In this document: positions 1 to 5,940 of the stretch, in pieces
Position numbering within the stretch: the stretch's first letter is position 1
Layout: the number at the start of each line of letters is the position of its first letter
NCBI GenBank assembly: GCA_002344075.1
Contig: DDTM01000127.1
Location: 1-11,275, forward strand
Direction of reading: 5' to 3'
Length of the DNA stretch: 11,275 bases
From: Bacteroidetes bacterium UBA2364
Lineage (GTDB): Bacteria; Bacteroidota; Rhodothermia; Rhodothermales; UBA2364
Notes under the pieces: generated by a model
Database searches by the model: none
Seen by the model: only the letters and a program-made list of their open reading frames with translations
What the model was told of the DNA's origin: nothing
Made by a program: the position numbers and the translations under genes

Positions 1-93
1 TTACGAAGTTACCAAAAGGCTTACGATTGGTTGCGAGACATCAGGTTGAGCTACCCCAATATGTTGGTCCATTGGTCAATCAGTAAATTCTGA
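1..93 (+). CDS. Group II intron reverse transcriptase/maturase, C-terminal 30 residues
   Basis: Frame 1 is open from the window edge and encodes 30 residues ending in YPNMLVHWSISKF before TGA at 91-93. The Tyr-Pro-x-x-x-x-x-His-Trp pattern near the end is what the C-terminus of intron-encoded LtrA-type proteins looks like, and the intron's domain V begins 15 bases after the stop. The full protein would act as reverse transcriptase and splicing maturase, binding the intron RNA for splicing and retrohoming. Only the tail is visible, so the RT, X and any endonuclease domains cannot be assessed. The call rests mostly on the adjoining RNA domains. Confidence 0.8.
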   Translation, partial: LRSYQKAYDWLRDIRLSYPNMLVHWSISKF

Positions 94-108
94 ATGATTG
101 TATGTCAA

Positions 109-142
109 GAGCCGTGTGAGTCGAGAGGTTCACGCACGGTTC
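109..142 (+). ncRNA. Group II intron domain V (catalytic hairpin)
   Basis: A 34-nt hairpin with the canonical domain V design. The lower stem is 109-116 with 135-142, including the AGC catalytic triad at 110-112. A two-base bulge (CG, 133-134) follows. The upper stem is 117-122 with 127-132, capped by a GAGA (GNRA) tetraloop at 123-126. All features required for catalysis are present, so this part of the ribozyme looks undamaged. Confidence 0.9.
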
Positions 143-149
143 TGTGAGA

Positions 150-181
150 GGCTTGAGCTGAAATGCTCTTGCCTACTTGAC
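150..181 (+). ncRNA. Group II intron domain VI with branch-point adenosine and 3' splice site
   Basis: A stem forms between 150-158 and 165-173, with a 2x2 T/T internal mismatch and a TGAAAT loop. The tail runs CTACTTGAC to position 181. A175 lies seven nucleotides from the proposed 3' end, where the bulged branch-point adenosine is expected. The exact intron-exon junction is inferred from the consensus ending and could be off by a base or two. Confidence 0.75.
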
Positions 182-403
182 CCCGAGGCTGTTATCGGCT
201 ATTATAGGGGACAGCACTAACCCATAATTGACAGCCCAAAACAATGGAACCTTGCTCAATCAACTCGCTGAGTAAACCAAAATAACGGTCTATCAAGTCA
301 AACACAGATTGCTTGATGATGATCTTCCCTCATAAATGGTCAACCGAATCCTTCTATTCGTCTGACGTTTACAAAAGTCCAATTAGTTTTCTTGCTAAAA
401 GTA
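182..403. other. Intron 3' exon and spacer without a convincing gene
   Basis: Between the intron end and the next promoter I see no gene with a start, a ribosome binding site and family features. The - strand has a 45-codon open stretch (192-329, ending in TAA at 192-194). Its translation is protein-like, rich in Ile and Leu with a Gly-Cys-Gln-Leu-Trp segment, but it has no ATG and is closed upstream by TGA at 330-332. It may be debris of a gene disrupted near the intron. I could not assign a family. Confidence 0.4.
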
Positions 404-432
404 TTGACAACCATATTGTGTTTTTGTAAATT
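404..432 (+). promoter_or_regulatory. Putative housekeeping-type promoter for the small secreted protein
   Basis: A perfect TTGACA (404-409) is followed after 17 bases by TAAATT (427-432), a 4/6 match to the -10 box. Transcription would start at about 439-440, inside the first 10-bp repeat, giving an untranslated leader of about 50 bases before ATG 490. This is a classical sigma-70 layout rather than the Bacteroidota TTTG / TAnnTTTG form, which I could not find with proper spacing here. That could reflect foreign origin. Confidence 0.45.
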
Positions 433-470
433 CTTTTCAATTCTTTTCAATTCTTTTCAATTCTTTTCAA
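431..470 (+). repeat. Four perfect tandem copies of a 10-bp unit (TTCTTTTCAA)
   Basis: Four identical decamers lie head to tail directly after the proposed -10 box and end nine bases before the Shine-Dalgarno sequence. Each unit carries a TTTT tract (434-437, 444-447, 454-457, 464-467), and another T-run lies just upstream at 421-425. Tracts phased by one helical turn are expected to bend DNA, and perfect short tandem repeats are prone to slipped-strand length change. Both would affect initiation or leader length for the gene at 490. Confidence 0.97.
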
Positions 471-478
471 TCTAAAAT

Positions 479-485
479 GGAGGTG
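479..485 (+). promoter_or_regulatory. Strong Shine-Dalgarno site (GGAGGTG)
   Basis: GGAGG (479-483) sits six bases before ATG 490 and fixes that start. None of the other genes here has an anti-Shine-Dalgarno match this good, so the small secreted protein appears set up for efficient translation. Confidence 0.85.
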
Positions 486-489
486 TATT

Positions 490-786
490 ATGCTCAAAAA
501 AACAATCCTAATGGTCGCCCTCTGTAGTACGCTCTTTGTTCCTGTAGGTGCAAAACCAACATGTGTATCCCAAGGAACAAGAACTGGTGGTGGGGCATAC
601 GATAATGGTTGTCACATTGTCGTTAGGCAATATTATGAATTGGAGTCTCCCAATATGTGGGGAGTAAGCTACTGGGAGAGTACCCGTTTTTGTGCGGGAT
701 ACCCTCCTCAGTTTTTTTCTGGTTCAGGTGAGTACCATTCTTCAGGCCATCTAACAAATGTAGGTTCAACATGTCCCTTTTATTAA
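490..786 (+). CDS. Small secreted four-cysteine protein, function unknown
   Basis: A 98-residue protein I do not recognise. It begins with a clear Sec signal peptide: Lys3-Lys4, then a hydrophobic stretch from about 5 to 20, and a likely signal peptidase I cut after Val-Gly-Ala (about residue 21). The mature part, about 77 residues, is rich in Gly, Ser and Tyr and contains four cysteines, enough for two disulfide bonds. The last cysteine is four residues from the end (STCPFY). This suggests a compact exported domain. A promoter, phased repeats and a strong Shine-Dalgarno site precede it. A lipoprotein gene follows 73 bases later on the same strand, separated by a dyad-rich spacer. Base composition looks richer in AT than the genes from 1779 on, and a group II intron lies upstream, so recent acquisition is plausible. 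A secreted effector or bacteriocin-like role is speculation. Confidence 0.75.
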   Translation: MLKKTILMVALCSTLFVPVGAKPTCVSQGTRTGGGAYDNGCHIVVRQYYELESPNMWGVSYWESTRFCAGYPPQFFSGSGEYHSSGHLTNVGSTCPFY

Positions 787-796
787 GATCAACAGC

Positions 797-830
797 ATGT
801 AATACACATATTACAATATGTAATACACAT
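797..830 (+). promoter_or_regulatory. Operator-like twin 13-bp direct repeats with internal dyads
   Basis: ATGTAATACACAT occurs at 797-809 and again at 818-830, with start-to-start spacing of exactly 21 bp, two helical turns. Overlapping inverted repeats lie between and across them: ATTACA / TGTAAT (810-815 and 819-824), CATATT / AATATG (807-812 and 815-820), and outer arms CATGT / ACATG (796-800 and 827-831). There is no T-tract afterwards, so a terminator is unlikely. Repeats on the same face of the helix upstream of a gene fit a dimeric regulator site. This is inferred; no regulator gene is in the window. Confidence 0.5.
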
Positions 831-859
831 GTCACTATTTAAATTAAACGTATAGAATC

Positions 860-1543
860 ATGAAAAATTTATTATTGTTTATTGTTGTGCTTTTCGTGCT
901 ACCTGCTTGTTCCGACAATTTGGGGCCATCGAGCAACTTGGTAAAAAAAACCTCCGCTGAGCCGACCGAAGTTAAACGGAGTCTAATCGCAGTTCCCGTC
1001 TTAAACTTAACCCCAGAAGAGCAACTATCTATGTCTAATGTATGGGGAGAGGGCACCCAGTTGGGTAGAGAACTTGTGGCGTTACATAAAAAAGGGGTTT
1101 CTCTTGGTTATATTTGTACGAAAGCCGACAAAATACTGATAGAACATGCAAAAAAGCCTTACCCATATCTTGTCCAACAAGAGATTTCTAGTGTAATGGT
1201 TAATTTGCTGGTTGAAAACGAATTGGATGCGCAAACTACAAATGCATTACGTAACTATACCAAAATCTTGGTGGATAACAACAATCCCAACTTGCCTCTT
1301 TTGCGCAAATCTTTTATAAAATTAAAGGATTACTGGGAGGTGGGTGAAGCCACTCGCTACCAAAAAAAGGCCATCGAAGATGCGAGAGCATGGCTATCCA
1401 TGGAAGAAAAAAGAAAGCTTATGAAAACAGAAGGATGTAAGGATTGCCCTAAAGAGATTCAGGAAGGTCATGATTTGGAAAATGCTGCCACCGAGAAAAG
1501 TAACGCAGACATCAAAGCAGCCATAGACCAATTGGCGCTATAA
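860..1543 (+). CDS. Predicted lipoprotein, function unknown
   Basis: A 227-residue protein of no family I recognise. Residues 1-16 form a lipoprotein signal peptide (Lys2, a Leu/Ile/Val/Phe-rich core) ending in the lipobox Leu14-Pro15-Ala16-Cys17, so signal peptidase II should cut before Cys17 and the protein should be lipid-anchored. Ser-Asp-Asn follows the cysteine, so it is probably exported beyond the inner membrane. The mature part looks mainly alpha-helical and charged, with a cysteine at 86 and a CxxC pair at 193 and 196, followed by a Glu/Asp/Lys-rich tail. ATG 860 has no Shine-Dalgarno sequence. The gene is preceded by the repeat-rich spacer at 797-830 and ends 30 bases before a strong terminator. 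It may be a functional partner of the secreted protein at 490-786, for example an immunity or receptor lipoprotein, but only proximity supports this. Confidence 0.8.
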   Translation: MKNLLLFIVVLFVLPACSDNLGPSSNLVKKTSAEPTEVKRSLIAVPVLNLTPEEQLSMSNVWGEGTQLGRELVALHKKGVSLGYICTKADKILIEHAKKPYPYLVQQEISSVMVNLLVENELDAQTTNALRNYTKILVDNNNPNLPLLRKSFIKLKDYWEVGEATRYQKKAIEDARAWLSMEEKRKLMKTEGCKDCPKEIQEGHDLENAATEKSNADIKAAIDQLAL

Positions 1544-1573
1544 TCCTTATTCGTGACACCGCCTATTTCCATA

Positions 1574-1607
1574 CGGCTTCTCCACAAACGGAGGAGCCGC
1601 ATTTTTT
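1574..1607 (+). terminator. Rho-independent terminator after the lipoprotein gene
   Basis: A 10-bp stem with one T-G pair (1574-1583 with 1590-1599), a six-base ACAAAC loop, and a six-T tract at 1602-1607. It starts 30 bases after the stop at 1543 and separates the accessory pair from the ABC-F gene. Confidence 0.93.
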
Positions 1608-1698
1608 CCTGCCGTCTTTCTAAGATGCTACCAAAGCGCATCGCTCCATATGATTTAACCGGAACTTGGCGGGAACGCAGGCGGGAAAACCGTATTTT

Positions 1699-1730
1699 TT
1701 TGTTATGGTTCCAATTAATCTCCAGCTTTG
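1699..1730 (+). promoter_or_regulatory. Putative Bacteroidota-type promoter for the ABC-F gene
   Basis: TTTG (1699-1702), a 20-base spacer, then CAGCTTTG (1723-1730), which differs from TAnnTTTG at one position. Spacing and motifs fit the -33/-7 promoter known from Bacteroidota. Transcription would begin near 1737, about 42 bases before ATG 1779. Just upstream, GGCGGGAA is repeated at 1668-1675 and 1680-1687, a possible but unproven factor site. Confidence 0.45.
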
Positions 1731-1778
1731 GCAGTCGGAAGGATTCTTAAATGAATGCTCCGATGTTTTTTTATCGTT

Positions 1779-3410
1779 ATGATCAGCACCAACAATCTTT
1801 CATTGCGTTTTGGCAAGCGCATCTTGTTCGAGGATGTAAACCTCAAATTTGTCGAAGGCAATTGCTACGGCATCATTGGCGCAAATGGCTCAGGTAAATC
1901 CACCTTTCTAAAGATTTTGTCTGGCGAGGTTACACCCACGACAGGATCGGTGGACATTACCAAGGGGCAGCGGATGGCCGTTTTGAAGCAAAATCACTTT
2001 GAATTTAACGAGTTTCAGGTATTGGAAACGGTGATTATGGGGCATAAGCCGCTGTATGACATCATGAAGGAAAAAGATGCTCTTTATGCCAAGCCAGACT
2101 TTAGCGACGAAGACGGGATGCGGGCAGGGGAATTGGAAGCCCTCTTTGCCGAAATGGATGGTTGGAATGCCGAAAGCGATGCCGCAACCCTCCTCTCGAA
2201 TTTGGGTGTACCCGTAGAAAATCATGATCGCCGGATGGAAGAGTTGGATGGCAACCAAAAAGTACGGGTTCTTTTGGCGCAAGCACTTTTTGGCAATCCG
2301 GATATTCTGCTTTTGGACGAGCCAACCAACGAAATTGACTTGGATGCCACCATGTGGTTGGAGGATTTTCTCGCCGATTATCCGAATGTGGTGTTGGTGG
2401 TGAGTCACGACCGTCACTTCTTAGACTCGGTTTGTACCCACGTGGTGGATATTGATTATGGCAAAATGACGCCATACACCGGAAACTATACATTTTGGTA
2501 TGAGTCTTCGCAATTAGCTTTAAAACTCCGAACAGAACAAAACAAACGTGCGGAAGAAAAAGTCAAGGAATTACAAGAGTTTATCCGGCGTTTCTCGGCG
2601 AATGCCTCTAAATCCAAACAGGCTACTAGCCGTAAGAAACTGTTAGACAAGATCAAGGTGGAAGACATTCGCCCGTCTTCACGCAAATATCCCGCTATTC
2701 TGCTCAATAACATGGTTCGCGAACTGGGAGATCGTGTGCTCAAAACGGAGCATTTGGGCGCAGTTCAAAATGGCGAAGTGCTATTTAATGATGTAACTAT
2801 CGAGGTACAAAAGGGCGATAAAATTGCCCTCCTCTCGCGTAACAGTTTGGCCACAACGGCCTTTTACGAAATCTTAACGGGCCGTAATACAGATTTTATC
2901 GGAGAATTTCAGTTTGGTGTAACCGTCACCACTTCTTATGTACCGATAGACAACGCACCTTATTTCGAAGGGATAAACTTGAGTTTGGTGGATTGGCTCC
3001 GGCAATACTCCGAGGACAAAGACGAAACATTCGTGCGTGGTTTTTTGGGGCGGATGTTGTTTTCTGGCGACGAAGCCCTAAAACAAGCCAAGGTCCTCTC
3101 CGGAGGTGAAAAAATGCGGTGTATGTTCTCGCGCATGCAGCTCCAGCGAGGCAATGTATTATTGTTCGATGAACCAACAAACCACTTGGATTTGGAGTCT
3201 ATTACCTCCCTAAATAATGCCCTCCAAGAGTTTCCCAGCACCATCCTCTTGACCTCGAAAGACCATACATTGGTACAAACGGTGGCCAATAGAATTATCG
3301 AACTTACACCAAGTGGGGTAATTGATAAATGGATGCCATTTGATGAATATATCTCCGATCCGGTCATTAAAGCCCTCCGCGACGAAATGTATGCAACGGC
3401 AACGGCCTAA
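1779..3410 (+). CDS. ybiT: ABC-F family ATPase, YbiT-like, with a degenerate second nucleotide site
   Basis: ABC-F proteins are cytosolic, have two ATPase domains and no membrane segments, and act on the ribosome. This 543-residue protein follows E. coli YbiT closely in layout and in segments such as RFSANASKSKQATSR (271-285). Domain 1 has an intact Walker A (Gly34-Thr42, GANGSGKST), Walker B with Glu181, and H-loop His210. Its signature reads LDGNQ (156-160) in place of LSGGQ. The charged linker spans about 240-305. Domain 2 has a normal LSGGEK signature (440-445) and Walker B Glu465, but its Walker A is reduced to SRNSLATT (353-360) and the H-loop SHD is SKD (493-495). An in-frame ATG at 1755 would add eight residues. 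ATG 1779 (MISTNNLSLRFGK) is preferred because it matches the family N-terminus. The gene has its own promoter and terminator. Confidence 0.93.
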   Translation: MISTNNLSLRFGKRILFEDVNLKFVEGNCYGIIGANGSGKSTFLKILSGEVTPTTGSVDITKGQRMAVLKQNHFEFNEFQVLETVIMGHKPLYDIMKEKDALYAKPDFSDEDGMRAGELEALFAEMDGWNAESDAATLLSNLGVPVENHDRRMEELDGNQKVRVLLAQALFGNPDILLLDEPTNEIDLDATMWLEDFLADYPNVVLVVSHDRHFLDSVCTHVVDIDYGKMTPYTGNYTFWYESSQLALKLRTEQNKRAEEKVKELQEFIRRFSANASKSKQATSRKKLLDKIKVEDIRPSSRKYPAILLNNMVRELGDRVLKTEHLGAVQNGEVLFNDVTIEVQKGDKIALLSRNSLATTAFYEILTGRNTDFIGEFQFGVTVTTSYVPIDNAPYFEGINLSLVDWLRQYSEDKDETFVRGFLGRMLFSGDEALKQAKVLSGGEKMRCMFSRMQLQRGNVLLFDEPTNHLDLESITSLNNALQEFPSTILLTSKDHTLVQTVANRIIELTPSGVIDKWMPFDEYISDPVIKALRDEMYATATA

Positions 3411-3431
3411 GAAACCTACCTTGTGAAACAC

Positions 3432-3459
3432 AGGCCGGCGCATGATTTCCGGCCTTTTT
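3432..3459 (+). terminator. Rho-independent terminator after the ABC-F gene
   Basis: A perfect 7-bp GC-rich stem AGGCCGG / CCGGCCT (3432-3438 with 3449-3455), a 10-base loop, and a T-run through 3459. It begins 21 bases after the ABC-F stop, so the helicase gene downstream should be transcribed separately. Confidence 0.92.
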
Positions 3460-3563
3460 CATTCCCTCCTCTTTTTCGAACGAAATACAAGCACACATAT
3501 CCCACAAGACAGGGTTAATGCCTATCTTATAAGTTTATCCATGACCTTTAGCAGCCGATTTCT

Positions 3564-5921
3564 GTGAAGCCCTATACCCTTTTTTCCGATACACCTTCTG
3601 TTCAGGAACCAAGCCAAGATGCAGCTCAAGCTATTCTGAGCGGCCTAAATACCAGTCAAAGACAAGCCGTCGAAGCCTCCGATGGCCCTGTAATGATTAT
3701 TGCTGGGGCGGGATCTGGCAAGACCAGAACCCTGATGCACCGTATTGCTTACCTGCTGGCCCTTCGGAAAGCATGGCCAAGCCAAATTTTGGCACTTACA
3801 TTTACGAACAAAGCAGCCCGTGAAATGCGCGAGCGTATTGGTAAATTGGTGGGTGAAGACAAAGCCAAGGAACTATGGATGGGTACTTTTCACTCGGTTT
3901 TCTCCAGAATCTTGCGTCGCGAAGCCAATAGAATTGGATATAACCAAGATTTTTCTATCTATGACACCGATGATGCCCAAGGCGTGATTAAAGGGTTGAT
4001 GACCGCAATGGCCATTGATGCCAAAGCCGTTTCGCCAAGGGCGATTTTGCACAAAATATCGTCTGCGAAAAACCAACTTATCCGTCCAGCAGATTATGGC
4101 CGATACGTGAATGGGGTGGTGGACGAGGCCGCCGCGCGCCTGTATCAACCCTATCAAGACCAATTGCGCCGTAATAATGCAATGGATTTTGATGATTTGC
4201 TCATTAAACCGATTGAGTTGTTTCAGAAGCACCCAGACATTTTGGCGCGTTATCAGGAACGGTGGAAATATTTGCATATTGATGAATACCAAGACACCAA
4301 CCATGCACAATATGTGATTACCCGCATGTTGGCAGCAACCCATAAAAATATCTGTGTGGTAGGTGACGACGCACAATCCATCTATGCCTTTAGGGGGGCA
4401 GACATTACCAATATCCTCGACTTTCAAAAAGATTACCCACAAGCCGTAATTGTCCGTTTGGAACAAAATTACCGTTCCACCAAAAAAATCTTGCAATTGG
4501 CGGATTCAATCATCAAGAAAAACAAAGACCAGATAGACAAAACCCTTTGGACAGACAACAGTTCTGGTGATGATATTACGTTGTTAGAAGCCCTTTCGGA
4601 GAAAGACGAGGCAACCAAGGTGGAACAAAACATCCGCCATATTCACCTGAACTACGGCTTGCCGTATCGTTCATTTGCGATTTTGTATCGAACCAATGCC
4701 CAGTCTCGTTCACTGGAGGACGCTTTGCGACGAGGCGGGCTTCCATACAAAATTTATGGCGGCATCAACTTTTACCAGCGCAAGGAAATAAAGGATGCCG
4801 TTGCTTATCTGCGTCTGGTGGTTAATCCAACGGATAATGAGAGCCTAAAGCGGGTGATAAATTACCCCACTCGCGGCATTGGTGCCAAGTCCATGGAACG
4901 GGTGGCGGAAGTGGCACATAAAGAGGGATTGGCCTATTGGCACGTATTGGAAAAACTAAGTCAGTTGGGTTTTCCGCCAGCAGCACATCAGGCATTGGAT
5001 AAATTTCGGTTTATGATCGGTAAATATGCCGCTCACCTCAGTAGCCTTCCCGCTGCCGAACTTGCACGGGAACTATTGGCAGAGGCGGGATTGATGCAAG
5101 AACTGCGGCAGGAAAATACGGTAGAAGCCTTGGCACGATGGGAGAACGTGCAGGAACTCTTGAATGCAATTGCGGAATATGAGCAGGAATTCATCGATGA
5201 CGGTAATGGAACGATTGTACTGAGCCGTTTTTTACAAGAAGTTTCGCTCTTGACTGATGCCGACAACGACGAGGGCAACGACAACAAAGTGACGCTCATG
5301 ACGCTTCATGCCTCCAAAGGATTAGAATTCCCAATCGTTTTCTTGACTGGGCTGGAAGAAAATCTTTTTCCTCTACCACAAGCTGCTGCCGATCCTAAAC
5401 AGTTGGAAGAAGAACGGCGATTGTTTTACGTAGGCATTACACGGGCACAAGAAAAGTTGTATCTGGCCTTTGCCCGAACGCGGTTTAAATATGGAAAATG
5501 GGAAGACAGCCTCCGAAGCCGCTTTTTAGACGAGTTGGATGCGTCTGTACTCAAGACGGAAGGTGGAGGCCGTTGGAGTTCACAAAAAGCAACGGGTATT
5601 CGTACAACCGCAACTGAAGCCGGACGGTGGCGGAGTGGCCCCACACAAGGGAACAGTTACCGTGTTTCGGCTATGAATACACCGCCCCCCCTTAAAGCAA
5701 CGCCCAAGCCTCCCCAGGGGCGTCGTATGGTTTACGATGAGGAATATACCGCCTCGCAACCCATTGTGCCCGGACAAAAGGTGTATCATGAGTCGTTTGG
5801 AACGGGGAAGGTCATTGCCATAGAAGGTGTGGGCGATCAAGCAAAAGCAACGGTTTTTTTCCGTGAGGTCGGGCAGAAAAAACTGGTTCTTCGCTTTGCC
5901 AAACTACAAGTGGTAGAATAA
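3564..5921 (+). CDS. pcrA: PcrA/UvrD-type superfamily 1 DNA helicase
   Basis: A 3'-5' ATP-dependent DNA helicase of 785 residues, acting in nucleotide excision repair, removal of recombination intermediates and transcription-coupled repair. Motifs appear in order: Q motif (about 28-34), Walker A AGAGSGKT (47-54), motif Ia (78-88), Walker B/motif II DEYQD (240-244), motif III GDDAQSIYAFRGAD (267-280), motif IV with QNYRS (301-305), motif V (576-589) and motif VI (about 617-634, Arg627 in GITRAQ). After a low-complexity linker (about 660-735) comes a small Tudor-like domain (737-782, beginning GQKVYHESFGTGKV), which in PcrA contacts RNA polymerase. The start is GTG at 3564: TAG at 3549-3551 closes the frame upstream, and the first downstream Met is inside the ATPase core. 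No Shine-Dalgarno sequence is visible. It appears to be the first gene of a three-gene operon. Confidence 0.95.
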   Translation: MKPYTLFSDTPSVQEPSQDAAQAILSGLNTSQRQAVEASDGPVMIIAGAGSGKTRTLMHRIAYLLALRKAWPSQILALTFTNKAAREMRERIGKLVGEDKAKELWMGTFHSVFSRILRREANRIGYNQDFSIYDTDDAQGVIKGLMTAMAIDAKAVSPRAILHKISSAKNQLIRPADYGRYVNGVVDEAAARLYQPYQDQLRRNNAMDFDDLLIKPIELFQKHPDILARYQERWKYLHIDEYQDTNHAQYVITRMLAATHKNICVVGDDAQSIYAFRGADITNILDFQKDYPQAVIVRLEQNYRSTKKILQLADSIIKKNKDQIDKTLWTDNSSGDDITLLEALSEKDEATKVEQNIRHIHLNYGLPYRSFAILYRTNAQSRSLEDALRRGGLPYKIYGGINFYQRKEIKDAVAYLRLVVNPTDNESLKRVINYPTRGIGAKSMERVAEVAHKEGLAYWHVLEKLSQLGFPPAAHQALDKFRFMIGKYAAHLSSLPAAELARELLAEAGLMQELRQENTVEALARWENVQELLNAIAEYEQEFIDDGNGTIVLSRFLQEVSLLTDADNDEGNDNKVTLMTLHASKGLEFPIVFLTGLEENLFPLPQAAADPKQLEEERRLFYVGITRAQEKLYLAFARTRFKYGKWEDSLRSRFLDELDASVLKTEGGGRWSSQKATGIRTTATEAGRWRSGPTQGNSYRVSAMNTPPPLKATPKPPQGRRMVYDEEYTASQPIVPGQKVYHESFGTGKVIAIEGVGDQAKATVFFREVGQKKLVLRFAKLQVVE

Positions 5922-5940
5922 TACCAAACCCGAATGATGT

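Larger units (their letters stand above)
1..181 (+). mobile_element. 3' end of a group II intron (left edge cut by the window)
   Basis: Group II introns are self-splicing retroelements that carry a reverse transcriptase/maturase in domain IV. Seen here, in the usual order, are the C-terminus of such a protein (stop at 91-93), a domain V hairpin (109-142) and a domain VI hairpin (from 150) ending in a typical CTACTTGAC-like 3' boundary at about 181. The close spacing of stop codon, domain V and domain VI is normal for bacterial introns. The 5' part lies outside the window, so whether the whole element is intact cannot be judged. The 3' exon (from 182) holds no recognisable interrupted gene. 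Confidence 0.85.

Noticed and set aside
797..830. Transcription terminator after the small secreted protein
   Set aside because: The dyads are AT-rich and not followed by a T-tract, so the direct-repeat operator reading fits better.
797..830. CRISPR-like repeats
   Set aside because: There are only two 13-bp copies with an 8-bp gap, which is far outside CRISPR repeat and spacer dimensions.
1553..1750. A 65-codon + strand reading frame between the lipoprotein and ABC-F genes
   Set aside because: It runs through the rho-independent terminator at 1574-1607 and the predicted promoter, has Arg-rich composition without domain features, and lacks a ribosome binding site.
1908..2417. A long antisense open frame (169 codons) within the ABC-F gene
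   Set aside because: It is a shadow of the strongly supported + strand ATPase domain 1, with low-complexity composition and no family motifs.
3527..3537. Promoter box for pcrA (TAAGTTTA at 3530-3537 resembles TAnnTTTG)
   Set aside because: No TTTG-like or TTGACA-like partner was found at the required upstream distance, so it was not listed as a feature.
3873..4496. A 207-codon antisense frame within pcrA
   Set aside because: It is opposite conserved helicase motifs II and III on the + strand, with no start signals or domains of its own.
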